Below are positions 32,059 through 39,714 of a DNA stretch of 49,123 nt, piece after piece; within the stretch, counting starts at the first letter, position 1; each line of letters begins with the position of its first letter. A program made the translations under genes and the position numbers. This stretch comes from a virus. The notes below the pieces were generated by a model, which saw only the letters and a list, made by a program, of their open reading frames with translations, ran no database searches and had not been told where the DNA came from. The stretch spans positions 1 to 49,123 of IMG/VR virus record IMGVR_UViG_3300023179_000162. The stretch is one strand, 5' to 3'.

Positions 32059-32600
32059 TGAGTATGCAACTTGAAGATGTTCAAATAGAGCGACTTGAAA
32101 AATTACTTCAAAATGTCGTGGATGATATGTTCTATCCCAATGATTACGATGGATGGGAACGTGGCACAGATTATAGCGATACGCCTGGAATCAAGTGCAT
32201 CTTTGAACAGTACGGTGATCTTGAAACTGAAGATGAAAATGGCGAGTATGTGTATGAGGAAGGTGGTAATAAAGATATGCGTTGTTATGCTATTTTTATA
32301 CACAAAGATAGCAAAGAAGGTGAATTTCCTGAACATGACACTGCTTGGAATTTAATTATGCATCGTCCAAAGGAAGAAGTTTGTATTTTTGCTTGGTATG
32401 ATGTTAAGGAAAGTTCATGGGAGTTTGTTAATACCTATGACTTAGATAGTGAAATGGGTGAAGAGGTTCTTATGGATGTAGTAGATTATATCTTGGAAGA
32501 ATATTATCCTGAATATGATGAAGAAGAGGAAGAAGAAGCCGAACCTGTTGAAAAAAATGATCCAACTGCATGGCCTTTTGGCACTGTACCTAAAAAATAG
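32055..32600 (+). CDS. Acidic hypothetical protein, 181 residues
   Basis: The start overlaps the previous stop. The protein has many Asp and Glu, a Glu-run (EEEEEEAEPVEK) near the end, and a last segment DPTAWPFGTVPKK. A helix pair opens it (IERLEKLLQNVVDDMF). No family was recognised. An acidic partner or DNA mimic role is possible. Confidence 0.6.
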   Translation: MMSMQLEDVQIERLEKLLQNVVDDMFYPNDYDGWERGTDYSDTPGIKCIFEQYGDLETEDENGEYVYEEGGNKDMRCYAIFIHKDSKEGEFPEHDTAWNLIMHRPKEEVCIFAWYDVKESSWEFVNTYDLDSEMGEEVLMDVVDYILEEYYPEYDEEEEEEAEPVEKNDPTAWPFGTVPKK

Positions 32601-32611
32601 TTGGTTATATT

Positions 32612-33397
32612 ATGAGCACTAAAGTACAATCTACCATTGCAAAATTTATTAATTTATATGGTTTACCTCATGAAATTGGTGCTACAGGATGGATAGCCGA
32701 AATTAGTACATGGTATTATGGTGATACATTAGTAGGACAGTCTAACGAACAATCCAAAGGATGGATTAGTGTAAACAAAGAAAGTTCTAATTTAAACGAA
32801 CATAGTTATTTAAATTATACTGATGCTGATTCTGTTTTGGCAATTGCTAGTGCGATTTGCCAAAATACCTCCGTTGATACTACATTACATTTTGAAATTC
32901 ATGACAAAGAATTTTTAGTAGATTTGCATAATGAAGATGCTAATGGAAAAGGGTGGGAATGGGTAGATGGTGAAGATGAATTAGAAAGAAAAGTTAGAGA
33001 GCTTACTAATCATCCTACTGATCCTGAACATCCAAACTATGATGATTTTGATATTGATTGTGTAGATTTTGTTTGGGAACAATGCCAAGAAAATATCGTA
33101 GAAACGTTCTATGATTTCCCCTACCATGTATCTTTTATTAATTGGTCAAATGGTGCAGTAATTCAACTTGAAATTAAAAAAGATGTTATTAAAATTAAAA
33201 AAATAGAACATCCACCTGCCAAACATCAAGTTACAGTGTATTTGAAAGATGAGAATTATTATGATGAAATTAAAGCATGGTTAGGACAAAACAATATATC
33301 TTATGAATTAGTGTTCAAACCTGCACCATATTTTAGTGTATCCTTCTTATTCAATAGTGGTGAAGATGCCACACTTTTCAGCTTAAAATTCTCCTAA
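32612..33397 (+). CDS. Hypothetical protein with array-family C-terminal domain, 261 residues
   Basis: The first 200 residues are unrecognised, Asp/Asn/Trp-rich with mixed strands and helices. The last 60 residues read HQVTVYLKDENYYDEIKAWL, then SYELVFKPAPYFSVSF and end SGEDATLFSLKFS. That strand-helix-strand-strand-helix layout and the DAtlFsLKF ending match the short proteins of the 41-46 kb array. It seems to be a larger protein carrying one such domain. Confidence 0.6.
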   Translation: MSTKVQSTIAKFINLYGLPHEIGATGWIAEISTWYYGDTLVGQSNEQSKGWISVNKESSNLNEHSYLNYTDADSVLAIASAICQNTSVDTTLHFEIHDKEFLVDLHNEDANGKGWEWVDGEDELERKVRELTNHPTDPEHPNYDDFDIDCVDFVWEQCQENIVETFYDFPYHVSFINWSNGAVIQLEIKKDVIKIKKIEHPPAKHQVTVYLKDENYYDEIKAWLGQNNISYELVFKPAPYFSVSFLFNSGEDATLFSLKFS

Positions 33398-33402
33398 CAA
33401 GC

Positions 33403-33431
33403 TTGACAAATTTATTTTTTCAGAGTAAAGT
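33403..33431 (+). promoter_or_regulatory. Sigma70-like promoter (weak -10)
   Basis: GCTTGACA (TTGACA 33403-33408) and TAAAGT (33426-33431) are 17 bases apart. The gene at 33456 follows with an AGGAGG site. Confidence 0.5.
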
Positions 33432-33455
33432 TGTTTTAACTTAATAGGAGGTTGT

Positions 33456-33674
33456 ATGGGTTACAAGATCATTCCCTCAATTCCCGCCCGTTACACTAAA
33501 TTGAAAGGTCTTGAAGGTCCTTTCATGTATGAATCAGGTAAAGTATTGTACTATGATGCTACGGTAGGTCAATACTATGACCGTGATAGTGACTTTTACC
33601 TTGAATACGAAGAAGCTGACTATCATATCAACTATGGTGCACGTAAAACTTTTGAAATATTAAAAACCATATGA
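33456..33674 (+). CDS. Small hypothetical protein, 72 residues
   Basis: A TAGGAGGTTGT site precedes the ATG. The protein has IPSIPARYTKLKGLEGPFMY and Tyr/Asp-rich segments (YYDATVGQYYDRDSDFYLEY). It is a typical small phage protein without a recognised family. The stop overlaps the next start. Confidence 0.6.
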   Translation: MGYKIIPSIPARYTKLKGLEGPFMYESGKVLYYDATVGQYYDRDSDFYLEYEEADYHINYGARKTFEILKTI

Positions 33675-33835
33675 CTAAAACATTAATTGCAGGTATTGGT
33701 TTTATTTTTGGTAGTGTACTTGGTTCCATGTACGCTCAGCAAAAATTTATGTTACATTGCGACTTAAATAAAAACATTGTGATACGTAGTATGATCTATG
33801 ATTGCAGTAAAAAACAATTAAAGAATGAAGTATAA
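33671..33835 (+). CDS. Small membrane-anchored protein, 54 residues
   Basis: The ATG overlaps the preceding stop. A hydrophobic Gly-rich helix (LIAGIGFIFGSVLGSMYA) is followed by a basic tail with two Cys (HCDLNKN and DCSKK). It may be a signal-anchored protein. The function is unknown. Confidence 0.5.
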   Translation: MTKTLIAGIGFIFGSVLGSMYAQQKFMLHCDLNKNIVIRSMIYDCSKKQLKNEV

Positions 33836-33837
33836 CC

Positions 33838-34401
33838 ATGGATTTAAATTTAATGTCATATTGTAAAGTTTACAAAAATATTTTTGAAAAAGGGTTTTGT
33901 CAAACTGTAATTACACAATTAGAAAAAGAATATTGGCATACACATGCATTTTTTGGATATGACGTTGCCCACCGAGTTCAATATGATAACGAATTAAGTA
34001 TTAGTTGGGCAAAATTTCCTGAAAAAATAATTTTACAGGAAAAATTATGGTATATAATTCAAAAGTACATCATTGACGATTTACAATCACCTGTATATAC
34101 AGGATGGAATGGTTATACTGAAATACGATTTAATAAGTATAATGTAGGAACGGAAATGCATGAACATTGTGATCATATTCAATCTATGTTTGATGGTATA
34201 AGAAAAGGTATACCTACTTTATCTATCGTAGGACTGTTAAATGATGATTATGAAGGTGGTGAGTTTGTTATGTGGAATGATACACTGATTGACACACCAT
34301 GTGGTTCAGTGTTAATTTTTCCTAGTAATTTTTTGTATCCTCACAAAGTTACTCCTGTAACCAAAGGAATAAGATATTCTTTTGTATCTTGGGTATGGTA
34401 A
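33838..34401 (+). CDS. 2-oxoglutarate/Fe(II) oxygenase (prolyl hydroxylase-like), 187 residues
   Basis: The iron-binding triad is visible: His110 and Asp112 in HEHCDHI, and His169 in YPHKVTPV; Arg179 in GIRYSF binds 2-oxoglutarate. The order of strands between (IVGLLNDDYEGGEFVMWND and CGSVLIFPS) matches the double-stranded beta-helix of P4H-like enzymes. T4-like phages often carry these, with unknown substrates. It starts two bases after a small membrane gene. Confidence 0.78.
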   Translation: MDLNLMSYCKVYKNIFEKGFCQTVITQLEKEYWHTHAFFGYDVAHRVQYDNELSISWAKFPEKIILQEKLWYIIQKYIIDDLQSPVYTGWNGYTEIRFNKYNVGTEMHEHCDHIQSMFDGIRKGIPTLSIVGLLNDDYEGGEFVMWNDTLIDTPCGSVLIFPSNFLYPHKVTPVTKGIRYSFVSWVW

Positions 34402-34435
34402 ATTGAAATTTAAACGCTATAATTCGGAGCAAAAT

Positions 34436-34846
34436 ATGGGACTTGATCAATACGCTTACGTTACCGCACAAGCAGGTGACTATGATAGTTATTATGAAAA
34501 TAATAATGTCTCTAAACCACGTGAATTAGCATATTGGCGTAAACACCCTAATTTACAAGGGTGGATGGAAAAGCTTTGGTTAAAAAAAGGTGGTACACCT
34601 GACACCAATTCTGATCGTTCATGGGGTTCAAGTTTCAATAATATTGAACTTGAATTGACATGGGATGATCTAAATCAACTTGAACAAGACATTAATAATG
34701 GTGTTGTAGCATCTTTAGATATTAAAGGATTTTTCTTTGGTACCCCAAAAGATGACTATTATCGTAACCAAGATTTGCAGTTTATTGCTGATGCCAAGGC
34801 TGAGCTTATAATAGGGTTAAAAGTTTTTTATAATTCAAGTTGGTAA
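34436..34846 (+). CDS. Conserved phage hypothetical protein, 136 residues
   Basis: The ATG at 34436 follows GGAGCAAAAT. The protein starts GLDQYAYVTAQAGDYDSYY, then has ELAYWRKHPNLQGWMEKLW and NNIELELTWDDLNQLEQDI. This start recurs in phage proteins of unknown function. The last part holds FFFGTPKDDYYRNQD. No domain is known. Confidence 0.65.
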   Translation: MGLDQYAYVTAQAGDYDSYYENNNVSKPRELAYWRKHPNLQGWMEKLWLKKGGTPDTNSDRSWGSSFNNIELELTWDDLNQLEQDINNGVVASLDIKGFFFGTPKDDYYRNQDLQFIADAKAELIIGLKVFYNSSW

Positions 34847-34916
34847 TTATATCGTAATTTTCTTGAAATCATTCTATAATATGATAATATAGTTTATGTT
34901 TTATAAGGATATAAAA

Positions 34917-35429
34917 ATGGTTAACGGTGATAAAAAAATTGATAATAATACATTAGGAGCGGTTATTAGCTTAACCGAAGGTATTAAAGAGCGGTTTGAA
35001 AGACAAAATAGTGAGTTAAAAGCAAACTTAACATATGTCAACAATATGTTAACGTTGTTAAATAATATGGCTATAGAGAATGCCACTATAGATACAAAAA
35101 AACCATTGCAAGAACAAAGTGAATTATTTGCAAGTGATTTACTTACAGTAGATCAAGTAGGCAATGTAAAATTACCTACTACGGTTAACAATAGAAAAGT
35201 TAAAAAATTTGTAGCAAAGAAGGAAACAGTAAAATCTTATGTAGGTAAATATCTTATCAGTTGTAAAAAACCTAATGACGATACATCAATACCATGTAAA
35301 GATTTTAATCCAAGAACTTTACAGCGAGCAGTTTCTCATTATGCAATTAAAAATTGGCCTGAGCATAAGCATGGTGATAGAATTTCTTGTTTTAATGAAC
35401 AAGACAATACGTTAGAAGTGATTCGATAA
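34917..35429 (+). CDS. Hypothetical protein with N-terminal coiled coil, 170 residues
   Basis: The ATG at 34917 follows TAAGGATAT. Residues about 15-50 may form a coiled coil (EGIKERFERQNSELKANL). The middle has a basic stretch (RKVKKFVAKKETVKSY) and the end a His-rich helical domain (TLQRAVSHYAIKNWPEHKH). No family was recognised. The role could be DNA or protein binding. Confidence 0.6.
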   Translation: MVNGDKKIDNNTLGAVISLTEGIKERFERQNSELKANLTYVNNMLTLLNNMAIENATIDTKKPLQEQSELFASDLLTVDQVGNVKLPTTVNNRKVKKFVAKKETVKSYVGKYLISCKKPNDDTSIPCKDFNPRTLQRAVSHYAIKNWPEHKHGDRISCFNEQDNTLEVIR

Positions 35430-35432
35430 GGA

Positions 35433-36008
35433 ATGCTTAAAGATTATATCATTCTAGATAATGCACTTGATGATCCTGATAAATTGATTGATTTAGCAAA
35501 AACTATATCATATCATTCGTCAGGTGATATGAAAATTAAAAATGTTAAATTATGTCCTCCTGATGAGGATAAGTCATTAGTTTGTGGTAATTGGAAAGGT
35601 TTTAGGTCAAACCCTTTATGGTCAATTAATCCTGAATATAGCAATGAAATTTTATTTCAAATATTTTCAAAGATACTACTACCTGAAATTACAGTAGAAT
35701 GGAATGTTGATTCTCATTTACATTACTTCCCCAAAGGTTTAAAATATGGTGATTGGTGGTGGCATAAAGATGAAGTATTCATGGCAGGTGTACTTTATTT
35801 AAATAAAAATCCAAAAAAGTATAGTGGGACAATTGTAAAAATAAATGGTACTGATGTAGTGTTAGACAATGTTTTTAACCGTTTTGTTTTGTATAATTCA
35901 TTGTTGGAGCATCGACCACAAAGCGGGTTTGGTACAAAAGATACAGATGCAAGATTGACGTTAACTGTTTTTGTAAATACACTTAAATTTGGTAGAATTA
36001 ATTCTTAA
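35433..36008 (+). CDS. 2OG-Fe(II) oxygenase-like protein, 191 residues
   Basis: The residues expected for Fe(II) are His111 and Asp113 (WHKDEVFMAGVLYLN) and His160 (LEHRPQSGFG), with Arg174 in DARLTLTVF. This His-x-Asp...His plus Arg is the oxygenase pattern, and the whole order resembles DUF6445-like proteins. It is followed 17 bases later by a paralog. The substrate is unknown. The start lies 3 bases after the preceding stop. Confidence 0.62.
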   Translation: MLKDYIILDNALDDPDKLIDLAKTISYHSSGDMKIKNVKLCPPDEDKSLVCGNWKGFRSNPLWSINPEYSNEILFQIFSKILLPEITVEWNVDSHLHYFPKGLKYGDWWWHKDEVFMAGVLYLNKNPKKYSGTIVKINGTDVVLDNVFNRFVLYNSLLEHRPQSGFGTKDTDARLTLTVFVNTLKFGRINS

Positions 36009-36025
36009 CATTTTATATACTAATA

Positions 36026-36598
36026 ATGCTTCCTCCTTACTTAATTCTTGATGATGCTATTGATGACCCGTTCAAGGTTATTGATTATGCTAAAACAATA
36101 AACTATTTTTCAGGAGAAAAAAAGCCTTTAAAAGGTATCAGTTTATTTCCTAATGACATGGATAGAACTGAAGTTAAGGGGGGATGGATTGGGTTTAGAT
36201 CATATCCAATTTATAAACATAACCCTGAACTAAATAGCGAAATTTTGTCAACTATATTAAACAAGATTTTACCACCCAAAATTTCCTATGAGTACAACAT
36301 TAGTACTTATCTTCAGTATACTCCAATTGGAATTCACTATGATTATAATAAATTGTGGCATATAGATCCAACATGTTTGATGGCAGGTCTTTTATATTTA
36401 ACGCCAAATCCACCAAGTAATAGTGGAACTATCATTAAACTTGATGATAAAGAAATTATTTTAGACAATGTTTTTAATAGATTTGTATTCTACAATTCAT
36501 ATTTGTTTCATAGACCACAAGCAGGTTTTGGTAATTCAATAAAAAATGCAAGACTTACATTTTTGGTTTTTTTACACCATATTAGTTTACGAAGATAA
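36026..36598 (+). CDS. 2OG-Fe(II) oxygenase-like protein, paralog of its neighbour
   Basis: This 190-residue protein parallels the previous one along its whole length (ILDDAIDDPFKVIDYAKTI against ILDNALDDPDKLIDLAKTI). His112, Asp114 (WHIDPTCLMAGLLYLT), His162 (LFHRPQAGFG) and Arg176 are kept. They are probably a tandem duplication. Retention of all ligands in both suggests both are active. Confidence 0.62.
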   Translation: MLPPYLILDDAIDDPFKVIDYAKTINYFSGEKKPLKGISLFPNDMDRTEVKGGWIGFRSYPIYKHNPELNSEILSTILNKILPPKISYEYNISTYLQYTPIGIHYDYNKLWHIDPTCLMAGLLYLTPNPPSNSGTIIKLDDKEIILDNVFNRFVFYNSYLFHRPQAGFGNSIKNARLTFLVFLHHISLRR

Positions 36599-36624
36599 TT
36601 AAATTATTACACAAAGGAATGATT

Positions 36625-36750
36625 ATGGATTGGTTTCAGGAAAGTATTCTTCTTCTAGTAATATCAGTCATTGGGTTAGGTATTATCCACGGCATAGAAA
36701 AAATAGCTAGAATTCTCGATCATCATTTTCACAACAACCAAACAAAGTAG
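36625..36750 (+). CDS. Small membrane protein, 41 residues
   Basis: An AAAGGAATG site precedes the ATG. The protein has one hydrophobic helix (SILLLVISVIGLGIIHGI) and a His-rich end (DHHFHNNQTK). The function is unknown; a promoter follows its stop. Confidence 0.5.
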   Translation: MDWFQESILLLVISVIGLGIIHGIEKIARILDHHFHNNQTK

Positions 36751-36751
36751 C

Positions 36752-36780
36752 TTGACATGCTTATCCTAATTTGCTATACT
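36752..36780 (+). promoter_or_regulatory. Sigma70-like promoter of the conserved-spacer family
   Basis: TTGACA (36752-36757), a 17-base spacer with TATCCTAATTT and TATACT (36775-36780) precede TGTCTATAGTGA, a variant of the shared leader. This copy is one of the closest to the consensus. Confidence 0.8.
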
Positions 36781-36809
36781 ATGTCTATAGTGAAAAACAG
36801 GAGATAGAA

Positions 36810-37115
36810 ATGAAGACTTCTTTGACTGACACGGTTTATACGGATCCTGGACACGGATGGGTTAAGGTTCCACTTGCACGTCTTAGTAAATTAGGAATTC
36901 TTGATAAAATTACCACTTACAGTTACATTCGTAACGATCATGCTTATCTTGAAGAAGATTTAGATTTTTCTACTTACATTTCTGCGCTTAAAGCAGTAGG
37001 AATTACTCCTAAATTTAAAGAAAAACATACCAATAAATATAGCAAAATCCGTAGCTATCGTCACTACACGCCTAGTCTTGCTACTGAATTAGTTCGTCTT
37101 ACTCAAGGACTTTAA
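36810..37115 (+). CDS. Conserved phage hypothetical protein, 101 residues
   Basis: The ATG at 36810 follows AGGAGATAGAA. The protein has TDPGHGWVKVPLARLSKLGI and HAYLEEDLDFSTYISALKAVG, a pattern widespread in phage and bacterial small proteins of unknown function. The end has HTNKYSKIRSYRHYTPS. It has its own promoter. Confidence 0.68.
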   Translation: MKTSLTDTVYTDPGHGWVKVPLARLSKLGILDKITTYSYIRNDHAYLEEDLDFSTYISALKAVGITPKFKEKHTNKYSKIRSYRHYTPSLATELVRLTQGL

Positions 37116-37117
37116 CA

Positions 37118-37249
37118 ATGAAAAACTTTCTATTTGGTTCCATTTTCGGAATAATCATTGCCACGGTTGGTTTTAGTGGTGTTGCAAGATTACTAGACAA
37201 TAGTGTGGAAAAAGTAAAAGAAACAGTACAGGAACAAGCTAACAGATGA
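37118..37249 (+). CDS. Small membrane-anchored protein, 43 residues
   Basis: One hydrophobic segment (FLFGSIFGIIIATVGFSGV) is followed by a charged helix (NSVEKVKETVQEQANR). The ATG lies two bases after the preceding stop, and the stop overlaps the next start. The function is unknown. Confidence 0.5.
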   Translation: MKNFLFGSIFGIIIATVGFSGVARLLDNSVEKVKETVQEQANR

Positions 37250-37440
37250 AAATTTTAAACTCTATATGGTTTACAAACAAAGATGCCTGTATTGGTGTGG
37301 TTAAAGTAGATGTACCATACGAAGGTATCAAATACTTTATTGGTTTGGGTTTTGGTGAAAACAAAACTGCTGATGAACAATATATCGCAGATTGGGGTTC
37401 ATCATTTCCTATTGAAGTAGGTGAAAAATTATTTTCATAA
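37246..37440 (+). CDS. Small hypothetical protein, 64 residues
   Basis: The ATG overlaps the preceding stop. Beta segments (IGVVKVDVPYEGIKYFIGLGFG) are followed by an acidic end with EQYIADWGSSFPIEVG. The pattern is typical of small phage proteins with unknown function. It precedes another small gene by 8 bases. Confidence 0.6.
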   Translation: MKILNSIWFTNKDACIGVVKVDVPYEGIKYFIGLGFGENKTADEQYIADWGSSFPIEVGEKLFS

Positions 37441-37448
37441 GGTAATAT

Positions 37449-37712
37449 ATGAGCGTACATAGTATCAGTGCTGTATCACCCGTAGGTAGTAATGCACGTC
37501 AAGTTATGATGGAATTGTGGAGTATGAGCATGCTACCTCGTGTAAACGGACAAATACGTTATCATAGTCAAGACATTATGGTAAATAGTGTTGGTAGTTC
37601 GTCACTTAATCAAAGCTACCGTAATATTAATCAACCCATTCATGTTGAACCTGCTGCTAAATTACAACTAAGTCCTGCAGCACTAAGTTATTTACAGAAT
37701 AATCGACCATAA
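37449..37712 (+). CDS. Small hypothetical protein, 87 residues
   Basis: The protein has repeats of Ser and Asn (SISAVSPVGSNARQVMMELWS) and a mid segment SQDIMVNSVGSSSLNQSYRN. The end may be helical (AAKLQLSPAALSYLQ). No family was recognised. It ends just before the next promoter. Confidence 0.55.
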   Translation: MSVHSISAVSPVGSNARQVMMELWSMSMLPRVNGQIRYHSQDIMVNSVGSSSLNQSYRNINQPIHVEPAAKLQLSPAALSYLQNNRP

Positions 37713-37724
37713 TAACCATACTGC

Positions 37725-37753
37725 TTGACATGGTTATCTAAATTTAGTATACT
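37725..37753 (+). promoter_or_regulatory. Sigma70-like promoter of the conserved-spacer family
   Basis: TTGACA (37725-37730), a 17-base spacer with TATCTAAATTT and TATACT (37748-37753) precede CTCCTAAAGTCA. The gene at 37781 follows an AAGGAG site. Confidence 0.75.
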
Positions 37754-37780
37754 ACTCCTAAAGTCAATAAGGAGATGTAA

Positions 37781-37966
37781 ATGAATATGCCAATAGGTTT
37801 TGCAAATAATACCGCAACATGGTATGAAATGAGTCCTGCTGAACGTGCAGAATTATTTAATATTACTGAAACAGACTATACTAACTACTTGCATGATATG
37901 GAAGTACGTTATACAATTATTGATGCAGCACTTATACAATCCACTCAGGAGTTGGAAAATGCATAA
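37781..37966 (+). CDS. Small hypothetical protein, 61 residues
   Basis: The protein starts NMPIGFANNTATWYEMSPAE and is then helical (RAELFNITETDYTNYLHDM). The stop overlaps the next start. The function is unknown. AAGGAG lies upstream. Confidence 0.6.
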   Translation: MNMPIGFANNTATWYEMSPAERAELFNITETDYTNYLHDMEVRYTIIDAALIQSTQELENA

Positions 37967-38273
37967 AGTAATCAAAAAAGACAAGCTTCATAATCGTTCA
38001 ATGAAGAATAAAGACCGTATTTCCTATCGTCTTGATTTTATTCATCAAGATGGTACACGGTTTGCTTTTAGTAACATTTCCACGATTGGTGATGTTCTTA
38101 ACATTCAAAATGTTGACCATCGTGATACTATTATCAATGCTCTACAAGAAATTGCATTGTCTGACCCTAATGCGGTTGGTATTGTAACGGATGCACCACG
38201 TTGGGTAAGTCACAAAATCTACCCACACTCGTTGCATGTTCAGGTAAACTTACTTGATTTGGAAGAAGCATGA
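37959..38273 (+). CDS. Hypothetical protein, 104 residues
   Basis: The ATG at 37959 overlaps the previous gene by 8 bases. The protein has a basic beginning (HKVIKKDKLHNRSMKNKDR), strands and two helices (INALQEIALSDPN). The end reads HSLHVQVNLLDLEEA. The family is not recognised. Its stop overlaps the next gene. Confidence 0.6.
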   Translation: MHKVIKKDKLHNRSMKNKDRISYRLDFIHQDGTRFAFSNISTIGDVLNIQNVDHRDTIINALQEIALSDPNAVGIVTDAPRWVSHKIYPHSLHVQVNLLDLEEA

Positions 38274-38455
38274 ATGCCTTAGATCAGATGGTACAGGTTG
38301 CACTTGGTGAAGATTATAATATTTTAAAACAAATTGGATACATTGTGCCTGTACAAGAACATCATAAACAAAGTACAATAAGTGATTGTCAAACCAATTC
38401 TTTTGGTTGGATGGTGACTTTTTTGGAACAACAACATGAAAATAGCGTTAGTTAG
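38270..38455 (+). CDS. Small hypothetical protein, 61 residues
   Basis: The ATG overlaps the preceding stop. The protein has helix DQMVQVALGEDYNILKQIGY and ends in QQHENSVS. Its last 20 bases overlap the metallophosphoesterase start. The function is unknown. Confidence 0.55.
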   Translation: MNALDQMVQVALGEDYNILKQIGYIVPVQEHHKQSTISDCQTNSFGWMVTFLEQQHENSVS

Positions 38456-39275
38456 CGATGCACATTTAGAATTTGGTGATTTATCTTTTGCCAATGATCA
38501 AAACGCAGATGTATTGATATTGGCAGGAGACATTCTTATTGCCAAAGATTTATACGATTATGGACGTAATGATGCTGTGCTTCCACTACAACAATGGTCT
38601 AATCGTTATCAACGTGTATTAGCATACCGTAAATTTTTAGAAGAATGTAGTGCTGCATTTAAACATGTGTTATGGGTAGCAGGTAATCATGAGTTTTATC
38701 ATGGTAAATGGTTTGAAACACTTGACATATTAAAGAATGAAGCATCGTATTTTTCTAATGTTACTTTTATGGAAAATACAACGGTTGATATAGATGGGTA
38801 TAAGTTTATTGGTGCATCAATGTGGACTGATGCCAATAAGCAAGACCCACTTACAAAATTGCATTTAGAATCTGTTTTGAACGATTACCGCATGATTAAA
38901 AATGAACATGAAGGGTATCGTAGGTTAAAAGTAGCTGATTCGTTATCTCGGCATTTAACAAGTATGAAGTATTTTAATAAGCAGTGGGACAAACTTAAAC
39001 ATGATAAAGTAGTCATGGTAACACATCATGCTCCTACTTTTCAGTCAATTAGTCCTGATTATATTGGTGAAACTTTAACAAATGGAGGATATGCTACTGA
39101 CTTATCAAATTTAATATTAGACAATCCACAAATTAAATTGTGGGTGCATGGGCATGTTCATGCAAAAAATGATTACATGGTAGGCAATTGCCGTGTAGTT
39201 TCCAATCCACGTGGCTATATTGGGTATGAAATCCTTCCCGATCAATGGAAACTTGAATACTACGATGTATCCTAA
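38436..39275 (+). CDS. Metallophosphoesterase (calcineurin-like), 279 residues
   Basis: All metal-site motifs are present: SDAHLEF (Asp8, His10), LAGDILI (Asp32), AGNHEF (Asn84, His85), THHAPT (His197) and VHGHVHA (His240, His242). The protein is likely a phosphodiesterase or phosphatase; the substrate cannot be read from sequence. It overlaps the previous gene by 20 bases. It gives a reference for the decayed relative at 28363. Confidence 0.82.
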   Translation: MKIALVSDAHLEFGDLSFANDQNADVLILAGDILIAKDLYDYGRNDAVLPLQQWSNRYQRVLAYRKFLEECSAAFKHVLWVAGNHEFYHGKWFETLDILKNEASYFSNVTFMENTTVDIDGYKFIGASMWTDANKQDPLTKLHLESVLNDYRMIKNEHEGYRRLKVADSLSRHLTSMKYFNKQWDKLKHDKVVMVTHHAPTFQSISPDYIGETLTNGGYATDLSNLILDNPQIKLWVHGHVHAKNDYMVGNCRVVSNPRGYIGYEILPDQWKLEYYDVS

Positions 39276-39279
39276 TTTA

Positions 39280-39308
39280 TTGACAATTGAGCCGAAAGAA
39301 GTTATTAT
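39280..39308 (+). promoter_or_regulatory. Sigma70-like promoter
   Basis: TTGACA (39280-39285) and TATTAT (39303-39308) are 17 bases apart. The spacer does not carry the TATCC core. A possible extra hairpin (CGTTG then CAACG) follows at 39316-39330. Confidence 0.55.
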
Positions 39309-39354
39309 CTCTATACGTTGTTAAACAACGATTTTTTAAAAAGGAAATTTAAAT

Positions 39355-39579
39355 ATGAAAACTACTGTTAAAACTGCAAAACCAACTCTTTCTAAAACTG
39401 CTCGTCTTGGTGAGCAACTTCGTGCAGGTAAAACCTTTACCGCAGCACAAATCAAACAGCGTTTTGGATTAGCAAACCCACGTGCTAGCGTTAGTGACGT
39501 TCGTCGTGGTGGTCTCCAAGTCTATGCTATTCAGCGTAGCGGACGTGCAACGGTTTATTCTACCAAAGCACCTGTCTAA
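39355..39579 (+). CDS. Helix-turn-helix DNA-binding protein, 74 residues
   Basis: The protein is basic, with KTARLGEQLRAGKTFTAAQI and KQRFGLANPRASVSDVRRGG, which fits a small winged-helix or HTH domain like those of phage regulators. The end has VYAIQRSGRATVYST strands. It has its own promoter, an AAGGAAAT site and a terminator-like hairpin, so it is a one-gene unit and might regulate others. Confidence 0.65.
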   Translation: MKTTVKTAKPTLSKTARLGEQLRAGKTFTAAQIKQRFGLANPRASVSDVRRGGLQVYAIQRSGRATVYSTKAPV

Positions 39580-39583
39580 TTAA

Positions 39584-39600
39584 AGGGGTGCAATGCCCCT
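39584..39600 (+). terminator. GGGG/CCCC hairpin
   Basis: AGGGGT and GCCCCT pair (one G-U) around the loop GCAAT, followed by AAAACTTTA. It resembles the hairpins at 13924 and 15492. Confidence 0.5.
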
Positions 39601-39633
39601 AAAACTTTACTAATTATTAATATTTCATAGTTT

Positions 39634-39705
39634 GAACAGGTCTATTCAAAATCTGTTCTTTTCCATTTCTTTAAATAGTTTTAACGGATCTATTCAAAAT
39701 CCGTT
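39634..39705 (+). repeat. Two hairpins with identical loops and different stems
   Basis: Hairpin one pairs GAACAGG (39634-39640) with TCTGTTC (39652-39658); hairpin two pairs AACGGA (39683-39688) with TCCGTT (39700-39705). Both have the same 11-base loop TCTATTCAAAA. They lie in the leader of the gene at 39728. The stems differ but pair, so a structured element is likely. Confidence 0.55.
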
Positions 39706-39714
39706 TCACACTAC

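Noticed and set aside
34863-34890. Possible promoter TTGAAA with TATAAT-like boxes before the gene at 34917
   Set aside because: Spacings of 6, 14 or 16 bases are available but none gives both a good box and a normal distance.
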